Assembly: GCF_901000735.1 (NCBI RefSeq)
Contig: NC_081547.1
Location: 27,763,382-27,827,381, forward strand
Length of the DNA: 64,000 bases
DNA from: Corylus avellana
Lineage: Eukaryota > Streptophyta > Magnoliopsida > Fagales > Betulaceae
Reading direction: 5' to 3'
Positions 1 to 12,205 of the stretch are shown one piece after another; position 1 is the first letter of the stretch, and each line of letters opens with the position of its first letter. A model generated the notes under the pieces. It saw only the letters and a program-made list of their open reading frames with translations. It did no database searches and was not told the DNA's origin. A program made the position numbers and the translations under genes.

Positions 1-222
1 CTTTACTTATCAACTTTTTTAAAGTACCTACATCCGGCTCAGTATTTTAATTATCAATTTTTAATATTTTATTTAAAATTTATTATTTTTTAATTTTTAT
101 GTAGTTCTATGAGAAAGGAAAAAGAAATTTAAATGATTTTTAATTAGAGAAGAGATGATGAAATGATTTGTTTCATTAATAAAATTATACATTGTTGAGT
201 ACTGTAGCTCAACAAACTCTTA
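1..222. other. AT-rich intergenic DNA
   Basis: No gene is visible. The right end contains a short palindromic remnant around 194-215 (GTTGAG...CTCAAC) that recurs near 45,780-45,860 and 48,400-48,470, so it is probably an old MITE end. Confidence 0.5.
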
Positions 223-649
223 GAGCATTCATAATGAAAGAGTTAAATGTTACTTTTATTTAAAATGACTAATTAGTTTTGTAAAAAACCCTACATTGGA
301 TTACCAAAAAAAAAAAAAATACAAATGCAAAATGGATATTTAATTAGACGAGCAAAAAAAAAAAAAAAAACTAAATGTAGTAGCAATTTTCAAGGGAGCC
401 ATTTTATTTTTTATTGTTTCTCTCACCTGTTTTATCTTTTTTCCCAAAACTTTTCCCAGTTTTTCCTAATAACCTTTTTCAAAACTTTTTCCTAATAAAT
501 AATAAAAAATAATATTTTAATAGAATAGATAGAAATATAACTAATCGGATGTAGAAGCATTTAAAAATTTATTAGCTAAACTAGATAAAAGTGAGTTTTG
601 AGGAGTTATTTTGTATAAAATTTATTTGGCTCTTCCATTATGAATGCTC
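223..649. mobile_element. Tourist-like MITE, first of a tandem pair
   Basis: The ends are near-perfect terminal inverted repeats of about 25 bp, starting GAGCATTCATAATG and ending in its reverse complement. They are flanked by TTA at 220-222 and 650-652. A TTA target duplication is typical of PIF/Harbinger (Tourist) MITEs. The interior is AT-rich and non-coding. Family assignment is inferred from the target duplication only. Confidence 0.7.
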
Positions 650-652
650 TTA

Positions 653-1083
653 AAGCATTCCAAATGGAAGAGCCAAATGATACTTTTATTTAAAATAGAT
701 AATAAGGTTTGTAAAAAAACCCCTCACATTAGATTAGCCAAAAGAAAAAAAAAAAATGTAAGAAATAGATATTTAATTGGATTTAAAAAAAAAAAAAAGT
801 TACATGTAGCAGCACTTTTTATGAGAGCTATTTTGCTTTTTATTATTTCTCTTACTTGTTTTCTCTTTTTTCCAAAACTTTTCTTATTTTTCAAATGATC
901 ATTATGAGAATATTTTTTCACAATTTTTAATAAAAATATATTAAAAAGATATTTAAATGATATAAATAAAAATATAGCTGATCGGATGTAGAAGACCTTT
1001 AAAAATTCATTAACTAAACTTGATAAAGTGAGTTTTTTGGAGCTATTTTGCATAAAAGTTTGGCTTCTCTATCGAAAATGCTC
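653..1083. mobile_element. Tourist-like MITE, second of a tandem pair
   Basis: A diverged relative of the element at 223-649 in the same orientation, with matching interior blocks. It abuts that element and shares the single TTA at 650-652; its other flank is TTA at 1084-1086. Truncated relatives lie at 25,086-25,187 and 32,371-32,645. Confidence 0.6.
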
Positions 1084-1285
1084 TTAGCTAGTTTGCTAGA
1101 TGGATGGAGAGTGATTTTAACACTTTGGTTCAACAAAATAGCCAAAAATGGTATTTGTTGAGTTGGATGTAAATACTCTTTTCAATACTCTTATCCTCAC
1201 TTTTCAAACTCACCATTTTAACCAAAATAAAACGGTGAGTGAACAGTATTCATTAAAGAAATAATTACCTATTGATTAAACAAAT

Positions 1286-2175
1286 AAGAGATAAATGGAA
1301 AATTGAACTCTGTGGTTGGCCTAATTTACAAATTACTCCTTGTGGTTTAAAAAATAATTTATAGGTCTCTAGGGTAGGCCAAAATAACATTTTACTTCTT
1401 GAACTCATTTTTTGTTAAATGACTCAATGGAAACCCTTACAGTGCCACATCACACCCAATAAAAATAAGACACGTGTTCTTTTTTATTTATGCTTTTAAA
1501 AAAATGACAAATAAGCTTTTTCACGTCATTTTGAGGCTCCAACACACTTCCCGTCAAATTAATAAACATAATTCCTCTATATCCTCTGTGCCACCGTTGT
1601 CTTCATCTTCCCCTTACGATTCTTGCCGTCGTATTCATCTTCCCCACCGATTCTTGCCGCCGTCGTCTTCGCCTTCCCGAAACAATTTTTGAGATGCTTC
1701 AATGCCCAAAAACAAATCCAAATTTTCATAGAAAGATTGCCCAAAGAAGCACTAATCCAAAAACGCAGATGCCTAAAAATTTCATAGTAACTGACAGATC
1801 TAAGATCACCCCATTAGAAGATGAAGACGACGACAAGAATCGTTGAGGAAGATGAAAACGACGGTGGCACAAGGGATATTGAGGGATTATGTTTATTTAA
1901 TTTAATGTGGAGTGTGTGTTGGAGTCTCAAAATGATGTGGAAAAGCTTATTTGTCATTTTTTAAAAGCATAAATAAAAAAGAACACGTGCCTTATTTCTT
2001 ATTTAGTGTGATGTGGCAATGTAACAGTTTCTGTTAAGTCATTTAATAGAAAATAAGTTCATGGAGGAAAATGCTCTTTTGGCCTACCCTAGGGACCTAT
2101 AAATTATTTTTTAAACCACAGGGAGTAATTTGTAAATTAGGCCAACCACAGAGATCAATTTTGTATTTATCCCTT
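1286..2175. mobile_element. Non-autonomous element with long inverted repeats (MULE-like)
   Basis: The left arm (1286 to about 1690) and right arm (about 1800-2175) are imperfect inverted repeats over most of their length. They begin AAGAGATAAAT and end ATTTATCCCTT. The arms contain the TGGTTGGCCTAATTTACAAA-type segment on both sides. No transposase is encoded, and short open frames in the arms have no recognisable domain. Arms of several hundred bases suggest a Mutator-like element, but I could not fix a clear 9-bp target duplication. Confidence 0.7.
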
Positions 2176-2729
2176 AATATTTTTCTTTCTCCCTTTTTAC
2201 TTTTTTTTTTTTTTTTTTTTTTTGTCCGCAGGCCTCACTCCTTTCTCTTTTTATTTTCCGTCACCCATTCAGCATTTAGCACCATTTCTTTCCACAATTT
2301 CGCTCCACAAACCGACTTCCTCCTTCACAATTTGGGTGGTTTTTTCAGGAAGAAAATCAACCAAGAATATACCGTTCGAGAGAGAATATTACTAGAAAAT
2401 TACAAATTTTTAAAAATATTAAATAAGAAAAATATTCTTAAAATAGACCATTAAAAAAATTCAAACATTTAAAAATATAAAAGTTAGAAAAAAATGGACA
2501 ATTTTTTGAAAAATAATATTTAAATGGAATAATGAAAGTAAATTGTTAAAATAGTGAAACCGTTCTGAGTGCTCTAAAAAGGTAAGATGTTTAAATAGAG
2601 AAAAATATATTTTTGATTATTTTGATGAGTAATATTTGGTGAAGTGCTAGTAATGCTATAATAACTCGTTTCTAAAGTGTAACATTTATTCTTTAATTTA
2701 TTTATTTTTAAAAAAATAGCATTCTCACA
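2176..2729. other. AT-rich spacer, nothing recognised
   Basis: Contains a T-tract at about 2200-2223 and AT-rich sequence with no supported gene. Confidence 0.5.
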
Positions 2730-2901
2730 GAGTAATTCTAGAAGGTCTACTTGTGTCATACTAAAAATGATGTGGCTATTAAAATCACCATTTGATCAAA
2801 ATTAAAAAATGATCAATCACAAGCTCAATAATAATTTTAATAGTCATATCATTTTTTAGTAAGACATAAGTAAGACACAAGTAGGCTTCCTAGAATTACT
2901 C
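2730..2901. mobile_element. 172-bp MULE-type MITE with 9-bp target duplication
   Basis: The terminal inverted repeats begin GAGTAATTCTAGAAG and end CCTAGAATTACTC. The flanks are ATTCTCACA (2721-2729) and ATTCTCATA (2902-2910), a 9-bp target duplication with one mismatch, typical of Mutator-like elements. Relatives sit at 57,325-57,479 and 63,585-63,739. Confidence 0.8.
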
Positions 2902-2947
2902 ATTCTCATATGCTTTTTTTAACGAGAAATGTCATATGCTTACAAAA

Positions 2948-4005
2948 AGGGTGAAATGTCTTTCTAGTACATGTGCTTTGAGTTAGAATTAAATAGTCAC
3001 CTTGGTTTTCAAAAATATCATAAATGGTACCTATGGTAAACAAATAAACCTATTGATGTTGTTGTCATGATTCCGTTAGTTTTTTTAATGGAGCTCCACG
3101 TAACCCTTACACGTAGGATGGTACCTTAAGTTTCAAGGCAACACATGGCGTGGTACTTGTGTTTTTTGGTACCACGTCAAATTAAAAAAGTTATTAAAAT
3201 AATATGTAACAAAAAAAAAAAAAAAAACCATGGAAAATCGAACACCCCCTTCAATTTTAGGAATCATTTCGAAAATCCTACCCATACCCATCTTCTTCCC
3301 CTATACCATTTGACTACCTGATTGATTTTCTTTTACAGTGGTATAAACAATTAGCACTAAATTGAAATCCTGTAACAATTAACTTGCAATGCTCACATAC
3401 ACACTACAAATCATCAAACACCCATCTGACCTGAACACCAAACCACCATACAAATTCAGCATACGGACTGACGAAGCAGCGGGGTTGCAAGTAGACAATA
3501 AAACCAGCAGAAGCAACCACACTCGAACATATACTCTTTAAATTGCCAGCTGAAACCCCCCATTGTTCAATTATATTCCTCCTAAAGTACCCTGAAAGGC
3601 CCCTTGTATAATTCTAATACTCACTGCCCCCATTAAATTGATGAAAATAATACCGGCTGATGTAATTTACAAGCTTGCTTTTAACATTTCTGGTCCTAAT
3701 TATGTGTCATCAAAGTGAAAACAGTCAGCAACTTGATGGACGGCATTGAGGGCACTAAAAAACACAGGTACCACACCACGTATCGCCTTGAAATCACATG
3801 TATCAATCCACCAGTAAGGGTTACGTGGAGCTCCGTTAAAAAAGCTAACGGAATCATGACGAAAGTATTAAGTGAGTTTATTTGTTTACCATAGGTACTA
3901 TTTATGATATTTTAAAAAACTAAGAAAACTTTTTTCAAAAAAAAAAACTAAGAAAACTATTTAATTATGGCGCAAAGCACAAATACCAGAAAGGCATTTA
4001 ACCCT
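2948..4005. mobile_element. 1.06-kb element with about 250-bp inverted arms
   Basis: The left arm (2948 to about 3195) and right arm (about 3740-4005) are inverted repeats starting AGGGTGAAATG and ending CATTTAACCCT. Both arms contain matching segments such as GAGCTCC(A/G)CGTAACCCTTAC. The middle (about 3240-3740) is unique and could be captured host DNA, but I recognise no coding similarity. Confidence 0.7.
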
Positions 4006-4598
4006 AAAAGAAAAAATAAGTGTTACTTTTTTAAAGCCAGAGCTATATAAGAACTCCAACCACCCAATTGGTAGGTAATTCTATCCTTTGAGAAATTGTT
4101 CCGTTTGATTTTTTTAAAAAAATTTTAATTTTTTGTCTGCCAATTAGAAAATTGAAAGCGAGCTATCGATGTAAGTGTGCCTAGAGAAAAGACAGATTAA
4201 GATGTTAGGCCCAAACGGATTAAGATTCCTTTCAATTATTCAAAATTGGAGATTCTCATGTTAATAAATCGTGGGCTTTCATTTTAAATCCAATAGTTTA
4301 TAAAATGCTAACTGCTTTATATAACCGAAGCATTAAATTTTGATTTTAAGCTAGCTTTTGTTTTATTGAGGTTTAAATGATTTTATGGATCATTAGATTT
4401 AAAACGAAGGGCCAACGATTTCATAACATGAGAATCTCTAATTTTGAGTAATTGGTGAAGATCTCAATATGGCCTGGACATTGTCGACTCAATGATTTAA
4501 CCAAAGCGATTTTTGGATATTGATGTTGCCAACAGATGACTACGAGCTTTAGAGCACTGGTATGTTCAGTAAAGGACTTGAAAAATAAAGTGGATTGA
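4006..4598. other. Old LecRK 5'-flank DNA
   Basis: Holds the LecRK promoter relic described separately. A stretch at about 4500-4570 resembles 20,205-20,270 (ACTACGAGCTT followed by CAGAGC-like sequence). The same flank resumes at about 5935 after the LTR insertion, so this was one continuous LecRK upstream region. Confidence 0.55.
4088..4185 (-). promoter_or_regulatory. LecRK upstream-block relic (ghost gene)
   Basis: Aligns with the block upstream of LecRK2 (as written at 40,958-41,060). Both share GAGAAATTGTT, then a T-rich run, then CCAAT(T/A)AGAAAAT(C/T)GAAAG and GATGTAAG. In its own orientation a LecRK should lie to the left, but that space is occupied by the element at 2948-4005. It marks a lost array member. 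Confidence 0.6.
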
Positions 4599-5746
4599 TG
4601 TAGCGTCCCAAATTTTTAAAGTCTTATTTTAGAAATACTTATGTGATGATATATTATTCATATTAGGTAATGATATTTATTTTGAGGTGGAGATATTTAT
4701 TGATGATATTATGTAATAATATTTATTCTTGAGAAATTTATTAGATCTTATGAATATTATTGGAATAAATATTGATTTGAAGTTATTATATCATGATGTT
4801 GATTATTTTATTGGGAGATTTAAAAAATATGATAATTGATGATTGATTGATTTAATTTGGAGTATGATTGTAATAATTGGTGGTTGATTTTATGAGTGGG
4901 GAATTTGTGGGATTCAAATTATTAAGGGAAATTAGGTGAAAATAATATGGGAAATTTTATTAGATTTATTTTTAATACATTGGAGTGAAATTCACGCCTA
5001 CTTTCCCAATTTTCTCACATGCTCCCACTCTTTCTTTCTTATTCCTTTTTATTCTACTTTTCTATTATTTTCTTTCTTTTCTCCCTCTGCCGACAGCACT
5101 GCCCTTCCACTTTTCTTCTTTCTCTTTTAGCCCTTCTTTTTCCTTATTTAAATGCCTCATTCATACAAAAGAGAGGAGAGAAACCGAGGGTGAGATGGAA
5201 AATTTAAGAAAGAGAGCTGAAGAGGAGGAAAGAGAGTTTAGGCGGGGGAGAGAGAGAGAGAAAGTCAGTGAATGGATTGTTATGGGTAAGGACCAACTGC
5301 CGCAGAACGGTTTAAAGTAATTATCTTTGATGATCCATTCATATAATTCATTGTAAGTATTTTTACTTATTGAGTATGATATTGATATTCAATAATATAG
5401 ATCTTTATAGTTTTATTAAATATCTGACCTTTTGATATAATTGCTTCAACAGTGATTTATATTATTGTGAATCAATTGACTCATTATTTTACAGTTTTTT
5501 GTAGTGCTTGCAGGAATGGAAAGTCAAGTTAATTATGCAGTTGTGATTAGAGATTCATATTGAGATGTACAGAGATTCCAAATTGGTTAAGTTTTGTCAA
5601 GAGTTTAGAATGTCAGATAGATTTGTATAAATGTCTTGTACGACATAGCTTTGAGTATTTTTATATAAATAAAAGTATTTTTAACAGTATTATTTTGTTT
5701 TGATAATTTTAGTTTTTCCGCTGTGTGAGATTATTTCAGTGTAACA
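4599..5746. mobile_element. Probable solo LTR, 1.15 kb
   Basis: Begins TGTAGCGTCCC and ends GTGTAACA, flanked by ATTGA (4594-4598) and CTTGA (5747-5751), an imperfect 5-bp target duplication. It splits a LecRK-flank segment that is continuous elsewhere. No gag-pol lies beside it, hence a solo LTR. The small open frames inside (4936-5320) are T-rich low complexity and not genes. Confidence 0.6.
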
Positions 5747-5751
5747 CTTGA

Positions 5752-7001
5752 TTTTATTTACAAAGAAAAGAAGAGAAATATCGGAATGTTATAGCATATT
5801 TGATTGATGTGAAAAAAAAAATGTAATGATTTTCTTATATGAATAATAATAGAAAGTAATTGATGTGATGTAAAAAACAAAATATCGGAATTGATTTTAA
5901 GATGAATAGTTGGGTTTTTTTTGAGCCATTTGCAAGTGGTGTTGTGTTGCACTTTGCAAAAAGCCAAAAAGTTTTGGTGTCCTTTGGCAAACACACACCA
6001 TTTGGGACTGTTGTGTTGCACTTTGCAGAAAGCCAAAAAGTATGGTCAACAATTTTTAATATAATCTGGGAATTCAATAAGATCAATATAAAATTGAATG
6101 TCTAAAACGAGTATAAACTATTTATCATAGCACTCTTAGTGAGTTCATCAAACAAAAGTTAAATTTGAGTAAAAACAACATATTTCTTTAAAAACCAAAT
6201 ATTTAATTATATTTTTTGCTTGACAATAATTAACTTTAAGCTAGAGTAGATAATTTGTTAAATGACATTTTTTTGTAAGTTTTTTTTAATAATAATAATA
6301 ATAATAATAATAAACCAAATTTGAAGAGCTCAAAGCATTTACTTACAGTCTTATTGCCTTTCCGATCCTTCACCAAAACACCCAAAGTAAAATTTGTGAT
6401 ACAATAAACTTTCATATATTAAGATTTCAATTGAAGATGTCCAATTGTTTATCTCCTCTATCTTTGATTAGGAGTTTTTTTTTTTTGAACAAAAAAAAAA
6501 AAAAGAAAGAGAAAGAGAAAATCAATTATGATGGAATTGATAAACATTCGTTAATCTTTCTTGAATTTTTTATTTTTTTATTTTTTATTTTTGATATCTC
6601 CACATAAGAGGAAGTTGAGGATTTGAACTAATGATTTATGTTTCATGAAGCGTGTTTTCTATCCGATTGAGCTATTCATTGGAGACAACTTTACTGAATA
6701 GCTACGTATTGTTTTTTTTTTTTTTTTTTGACATGAGCTACGTATTGTTAAAGGGCTAATAAAATGAATAAATTTCTCAATTTTTATAGTTCAATTTTTT
6801 ATGATAAATGATAATTTAATATGATATAAAAACAAAAGTATGAATTTAAACTCAAATTCTCACAATTTATTTCATTTTACTTAATATATTTCCTGTATTT
6901 GTATTTAACACATGCAAATGGAAATTAAGTGGCCTTTAATTTAACTTCAAATTTGTTCTTAAGGGGTAACTTAATCAATTAGGGACCACGTCTCATGAAA
7001 G

Positions 7002-7038
<37 letters not shown>

Positions 7039-8273
7039 TCATCCTTTTTCTAGAGTAAGCTTCTCATTTCTAAAGTAAGTCATCCTTTTTTTCTTTTTTA
7101 TAGGTAAAGTAAGTCTTCTTTTTTTATATGGATAAGGTAAGTAATCCTTTTTTCGCTTTTTTTTTAAAAGATAAACGAAGTCATCCTTTTTCTTTTTCTT
7201 TTATAGATACACTAATTCTTTCTTTTTACATATATAATAGATAAAGTAAGTATTATTTTTGTGTGGATTAATAGATAAAATTGTCCCATCTCGTGGAATA
7301 TTCCACAAAATCATATTGGATGCACAGATAGTCCACACATGTTCCAAAAATTTCTTTCCCAAAAGTCCCGTCAAGGACTGTCCTCTCAAAAAAAAAAAAA
7401 TTAAAAAAGAAAAAGTAAAAGGATTTGTCCTCTCAAGTCCCATCTTTCTTTCACTCGGTTTTCTTTTCGGACAATGCTCCATTTTAGGATTCATAAAAGT
7501 AATTAAATTGATCATTCCAGTACATTTGAAAAGGAGAAAATTCTAAATCCTTTTCTTGGTGGGTGACATTGTGCTCACCTGCCCACCCGGGGCCCCCATT
7601 GAGAAACATTTTGGTAAAAAGTTTTTATTTTTTTGGTTTTTTGGTAATTGTCAAACTCATTTTTTCATGTTAATAAATAACTTTCGGTATTTGTTTTCTT
7701 GCGAAAAGTTGAAAAAAAATTTCACATTTGTATCCCATCAATCGTGTTAGAGTAATGCTATTTTTCATATTAGATTTTTATACCGATAGAATGCGACGTA
7801 GTTTAAGTAATTAACATGAAAAATTACTTAAAACTTGTAATATCATAACATTCTTAGCAATTTCACCAAATTTTACTTATCACTTTTGGTTATTTTAATA
7901 ACTCACTTTTTTAGAGCACCATAACCATCTCACTATTTTAACAATTCACTTTCACTGTTCCATTTAAATATTCTTTTTTTCAAAGTTTTGTTTATGTTTA
8001 TTAACTATTAAAGAAAGAGAAACGGAAAGCAAAAAAGAAGAGAGAGAAATAAGTTGTTTAATCAATATGAGAGTAAATAGTAAAATAACCAAAAAAATAA
8101 TTTTAGTGATGCAGCAAGAAATGCTTTCAGCTAGTTTAAAGCTGATGTAAAAATCTAATGTGCAAAGTAGCGCAAGTAGCATTACTCTTCATTTTATCCC
8201 ACATTGAAAAAGTTGAAAAAACTTTTATTGCTTCATAAGGAATTATCTTTCACTTAGTCTAAATTGGCTTTTG
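5752..8273. other. Distal 5'-flank block of the LecRK repeat unit
   Basis: Non-coding. About 6110-8270 is related to 13,855-14,800, 20,390-20,590 and 23,300-25,085, sharing AAACCAAATATTTAATTATA, CTCGTGGAATATT and AAGGAATTATCTTT blocks. It also contains a tandem copy of TTGTGTTGCACTTTGCA (5941 and 6007), an (ATA)n tract near 6288-6313 and a (TA)n tract at 7005-7036. No gene is supported. Confidence 0.6.
6590..6690 (-). mobile_element. tRNA-derived SINE, degraded
   Basis: Reverse orientation. Read on the minus strand it has an A-box-like TAGCTCAATCGGAT, a B-box-like TTCAAATCC and a GGAGATATC-AAAA tail. It belongs to a family with about eight copies in the window; the best-defined copy is at 56,383-56,513. 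Confidence 0.6.
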
Positions 8274-9343
8274 TAGGCGTGTCAATTCATAACCGCTATA
8301 ACCGCTAACCGTCTAACCGCTTAACCGGTTAACAGTTAGAGGTTATTGGGTTTACTAACCGTAAATTTGATTATATAATAGCAAATTATACATATATAAT
8401 ATGACATAAGTCATAAGTATACAAATTCATACTAATATAACAATTAAGTATCTAGAGACTTAGTTCCAATGTATATTATAAACTTATAAGTCTATATATG
8501 TTATAAATTATAATTATACATATATGCATATGAATAATATAAATATATAATATCAATACTTAATCATATGATTCAATGACAATTCAAATACTTTATTCAA
8601 GTGAATCATATTATTAATGTACAATGATAATGTGATTTGTATAATATCAAATTAAGTAATTGACATTGGATTAAACAATGTGTTGCTTATAAACACAATT
8701 GAAGTATTAATGTATTATCATTCTAATTTTAGTAATATTATCACTATAATTGATATGATTATATCACATGATGAATTGATCATTAAATTATATGATTATA
8801 TAATAACAAGTAATACATATAATCATATATATCATATGTTTTATTTGAACTTCTTTTATATGTTGTGTTGAACTTTATATATATATATATGTTGCGACAG
8901 TTGTGTTGAACTTTTTTTATATGTTGTGTTGATTTATTTATTTTATATTTTTTTAAGTTAACCGGTTGATTTAATATTTAAGAATTTTTTTTAAAAGTAC
9001 AAGTAAATGTAAATTTGGGGTCAAATATTTTTAATTTTTCAATATGGACTCTTTTTATAGCAGTTGGGCCTAAGAAAACACTAAAAATACAAAAAATAAA
9101 TGAGGGTAAGAAAATGCTGCAGTAATAAAAAAGCCTAAAAAAAGTCAAAAAAGCTCAATTTTGAAAAAGCAGTTAGCGGGCGGTTACCTATTTCACTAAC
9201 TGCTAACCGGCAGTTAGTAGCAAACCGCTAGCAGCTACGTGGTTAGTGGTTAGCGGTTGCGGTTAGTAAAATTTACTAACCGCTAAGACGGTTACAATTA
9301 GCAATTATTGCTAATAACTGCTAATCATAATTGTATTAATACC
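8274..9343. mobile_element. 1.07-kb non-autonomous hAT-like element
   Basis: Begins TAGGCGTGTCAATTC, a typical plant hAT-type end, and is flanked by GCTTTTG at 8267-8273 and 9344-9350. The unoccupied sequence at about 14,796-14,810 (AAATTGGTTTCTGAATAGAA) confirms both junctions. Subterminal regions are dense in CCGCTAACCG-type motifs on both sides (8293-8340 and 9172-9290), as expected for hAT transposase binding, with an AT-rich core. No transposase is encoded. Confidence 0.75.
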
Positions 9344-9829
9344 GCTTTTGAATAAAAACTCTACTATTGTCACCGGTACAAAGCACCGACAGCATATTGC
9401 ATAGTTGTATTGACCCGAGCCTATAATTTTTGTGTGAAATATAATGCATTTTTTAAACATGTATAGCTGATATTCCAACTAGGGCGGCTCTTTCATTAGG
9501 CCAATTAGGCATGAGAATTCCGTTATACTTATATAAGTTGTCAGAGGAAAAATTGCCTCCGGATCTTGGTGGCTAGCTAGGAGGGCAGATCTTGACGATT
9601 GTTTGGCCATCGGGTCCTTGGGTCACTGAGTTGAATGGCCGTCTAAAATCCATGGACCTTCGTGATACTTAAGGACTAGTTGGACTTTTCTGAAGAGTGA
9701 GCCCTTTTCAGGGTCCATTAATCTCTAGGGCCTCCACCAACAATTATAGCATTTTTCACCCATATATACGATCAAGTGAGGCAGTGCCAGAGTGGCAGCC
9801 ATGTCACCATTAAATGAATAAGGGGCTAC
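9344..9829. other. LecRK 3'-flank block, first part
   Basis: Homologous in reverse complement to about 31,970-32,330. Shared blocks include GTGGCTAGCTAGGAGGGCAG, CTTTTCAGGGTCCATTAAT and GAGGCAGTGCCAGAGTGG. It is non-coding. Confidence 0.6.
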
Positions 9830-9897
9830 ATGTTCCTTTGCAGAAAGCGCCAGCAAGTGGAAAATAGTAGCAAGTAGATGAGGTATAAATAGTGAAA

Positions 9898-10124
9898 TGC
9901 TTCAATGCATTCTGTGGACCATCTCCCCACCATCTTCTCCCTATTTTTTCTTTTTTTCTTTTTAAATTTAATTAAAAAGAAGAAAAAAAAAAGAGAGAAG
10001 ATGGTGGGGAGATGGTCCACAGAATGCATTGAAGCATCCCTTGGTATAAATACTAACGAAAAAAGAAAAAAGAAAAAAAAGGGAGAAGATGGTGGGGAGA
10101 TGGTCCACATAATGCATTGAAGCA
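9898..10124. repeat. 42-bp perfect hairpin with a third arm
   Basis: Positions 9898-9939 and 9995-10036 are perfect 42-base inverted repeats separated by a 55-base A/T-rich loop. A third arm at 10,083-10,124 repeats the second in direct orientation with one mismatch. A TATA-like GGTATAAATAG lies just upstream at 9882-9892 and recurs as GGTATAAATAC after the second arm. Transcription would give a long perfect stem. Whether it is a small-RNA source or a MITE end is unknown. Confidence 0.8.
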
Positions 10125-10145
10125 TCCCTTGGTTTAAATACTAAC

Positions 10146-11440
10146 GGATCAGGCTTTTATGCGGTAGTATGCTGTTGAGATTTTGGATGGCTCAAATTTA
10201 ATCCATGCCTTTTTAACTCAAAAACTCATGCAATCTCTTTTCTTTCATCAAACAAAGAAACATTTATTTTAAATTAGAGTAAAAACAAGAGGAGTACACA
10301 AAATGAAACCTCTTATCCCAGTCTCGTCTCAAGATAATGGAGAAAGATGTCGAGAGGAAGATGCATGCCCATGAGAGCTTTCACATTTAGTAATCAGACT
10401 AGTGAGAGAAAAAATTTATCTAACAACACATTTGGCATGAATCGTGCTCTAAGTGCTAAAAGGCAGTAAATAACAATCTTCATATATAGATCCTTACATA
10501 ATAAAAATCTCACAAATATAAGGGAGGGCGAGACTAGAAGAACAAGACATGCAAGCAATTTTTACTCTAGCTTTGATTGAAAACCACAGTTCATATTCTA
10601 CCCATTACATACAAAACTACATTAGACATAGCCCACATTTTCAAACGTGGGCAACCCACTCTGTTATGCTCTGTTCTATGAAGCTAGAACAAAGGAAATT
10701 GTCAAATAGTTTATTGTTGTCAATAATTGATAATTTAGATTGTTCATTGTTTTTACATGAGATTTCCTCCTTTTTTTTTTTTCCTTTTTTTTTTTCACAT
10801 CCGAAAAAAATAGGTAAGTACAAAGCTTTTAAAGTTGAGCTCATGAGGAGCATCATTAATTTGAAATCTACTCTTTTTGAAACTTTTGCTAGTTTATTTG
10901 CATGGACTTTGAAAGTTAAGAGTACACATATAATTGTCTGCGCAAGCGCCTCAAATCACTTATGGCAATCATGGTTGTTAGTATTTCAAAATGTTTTTAT
11001 AGAAGGCAAATCAATTCTTTTGTACTAACCATACATCTTTAAAAGAGGGAGAAGAGAGTGCTGTAGGCATCTAGACTAAGTAGGATTTTCATTATGACAA
11101 ATCTCATTTCCCAGTAGCAAATAGAAGTTCATTTTGTTTGAAGGAAGAAAATATCACAGAAGAAAAGAGATGTTTGTTGTTTGGTCAAATGGCGTGAGTT
11201 TTGAGTTAAAAAGGCATGGATTAAATCTGAGGTTGTGTCTGAATCTAAATTTAAACATATTTTGTTTTGCGTACTCCTCTTGTTTTTACTCTGATTGGAA
11301 ATAGATGTTTTATTTTGTTTCACGGAAAAAAAGAGACGGTGTGAGTTTTTGAGTTAAAAAGGCATGGATTAAATCTGAGCCGCCCAAAATCTTAACAGCA
11401 TATATGCGGTAGTTTTCACTGCCGCATAGAAGCCAGATCC
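10146..11440. mobile_element. 1.3-kb MULE-like element with perfect 9-bp target duplication
   Basis: The inverted ends read GGATC(A/T)GGCTT(T/C)TATGCGG, with further inverted similarity through TTTTTAACTCAAAA. The flanks are AATACTAAC at 10,137-10,145 and 11,441-11,449, an exact 9-bp duplication diagnostic of Mutator-like elements. The interior carries a 159-codon open frame (10,549-11,028) with no recognisable domain and a T-tract-encoded Phe run, so I do not call it a gene. Confidence 0.85.
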
Positions 11441-11449
11441 AATACTAAC

Positions 11450-12167
11450 GCAACAGCCTACCAGGCTACCAGGGGAGTGGCATGGCCTTTAGCCGACTAC
11501 TTGACCCATTTGAAATGGCCCAGGCCCATCATCAAAAAATAGGTCAAGCAATTTCAACCCGTCTTATATAGATTAATTACATTGTCGCACTCACACCCTT
11601 TGGTACTAATTAAAGCCCACTTTCAAGAGTGAAATTCAAAGGTTTATGCCAAACAAGCAGAAGAGTGTATTGTCTTTTATAGTCATGCTAATACTACAAG
11701 ATTGCTATATTAAATGCCAAAATGCATGCTAATAATATTATAAGACTATCTATGACACACACAATAGCCCCTCGTGCTATTATAAGACAATATCTTTGAA
11801 TATCACCGTCCCATCAGTTTCAGCCATGCAGCAAATTCGCGCGAATCATGTATTTAGCCGCTGCCCAATCATTGATTTTCGGGCTTTTCTATCTTCACTA
11901 TAAGTTCATTTCCAATCGCAATTTCCTTTACTACTTCTACCATAGTGACGATTCTTCTATATGCCTGAAAAATCCTCCACATCAATCAATGATTTACTCT
12001 CATAAAAAAACATAAGAAAACAAAAGATAGATCGGAAACCCAATGTCGTTACTCTTAACGATTCATATAAACAAAACCTCAGAAAAAGGCTAAATCGTCA
12101 CCCCATAGAATGCTATAGAAATCAAATTTAGAGAGAAGACAAACAAACTCAAAAACAAAACACCAAA

Positions 12168-12205
<38 letters not shown>

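Noticed and set aside
4936..5320. Overlapping small open frames of 62-111 codons
   Set aside because: T-rich low-complexity sequence inside a probable LTR, open in several frames at once.
10549..11028. A 159-codon gene inside the MULE at 10,146-11,440
   Set aside because: No domain recognised, homopolymer-encoded Phe run and A/T-rich composition; no support beyond an open frame.
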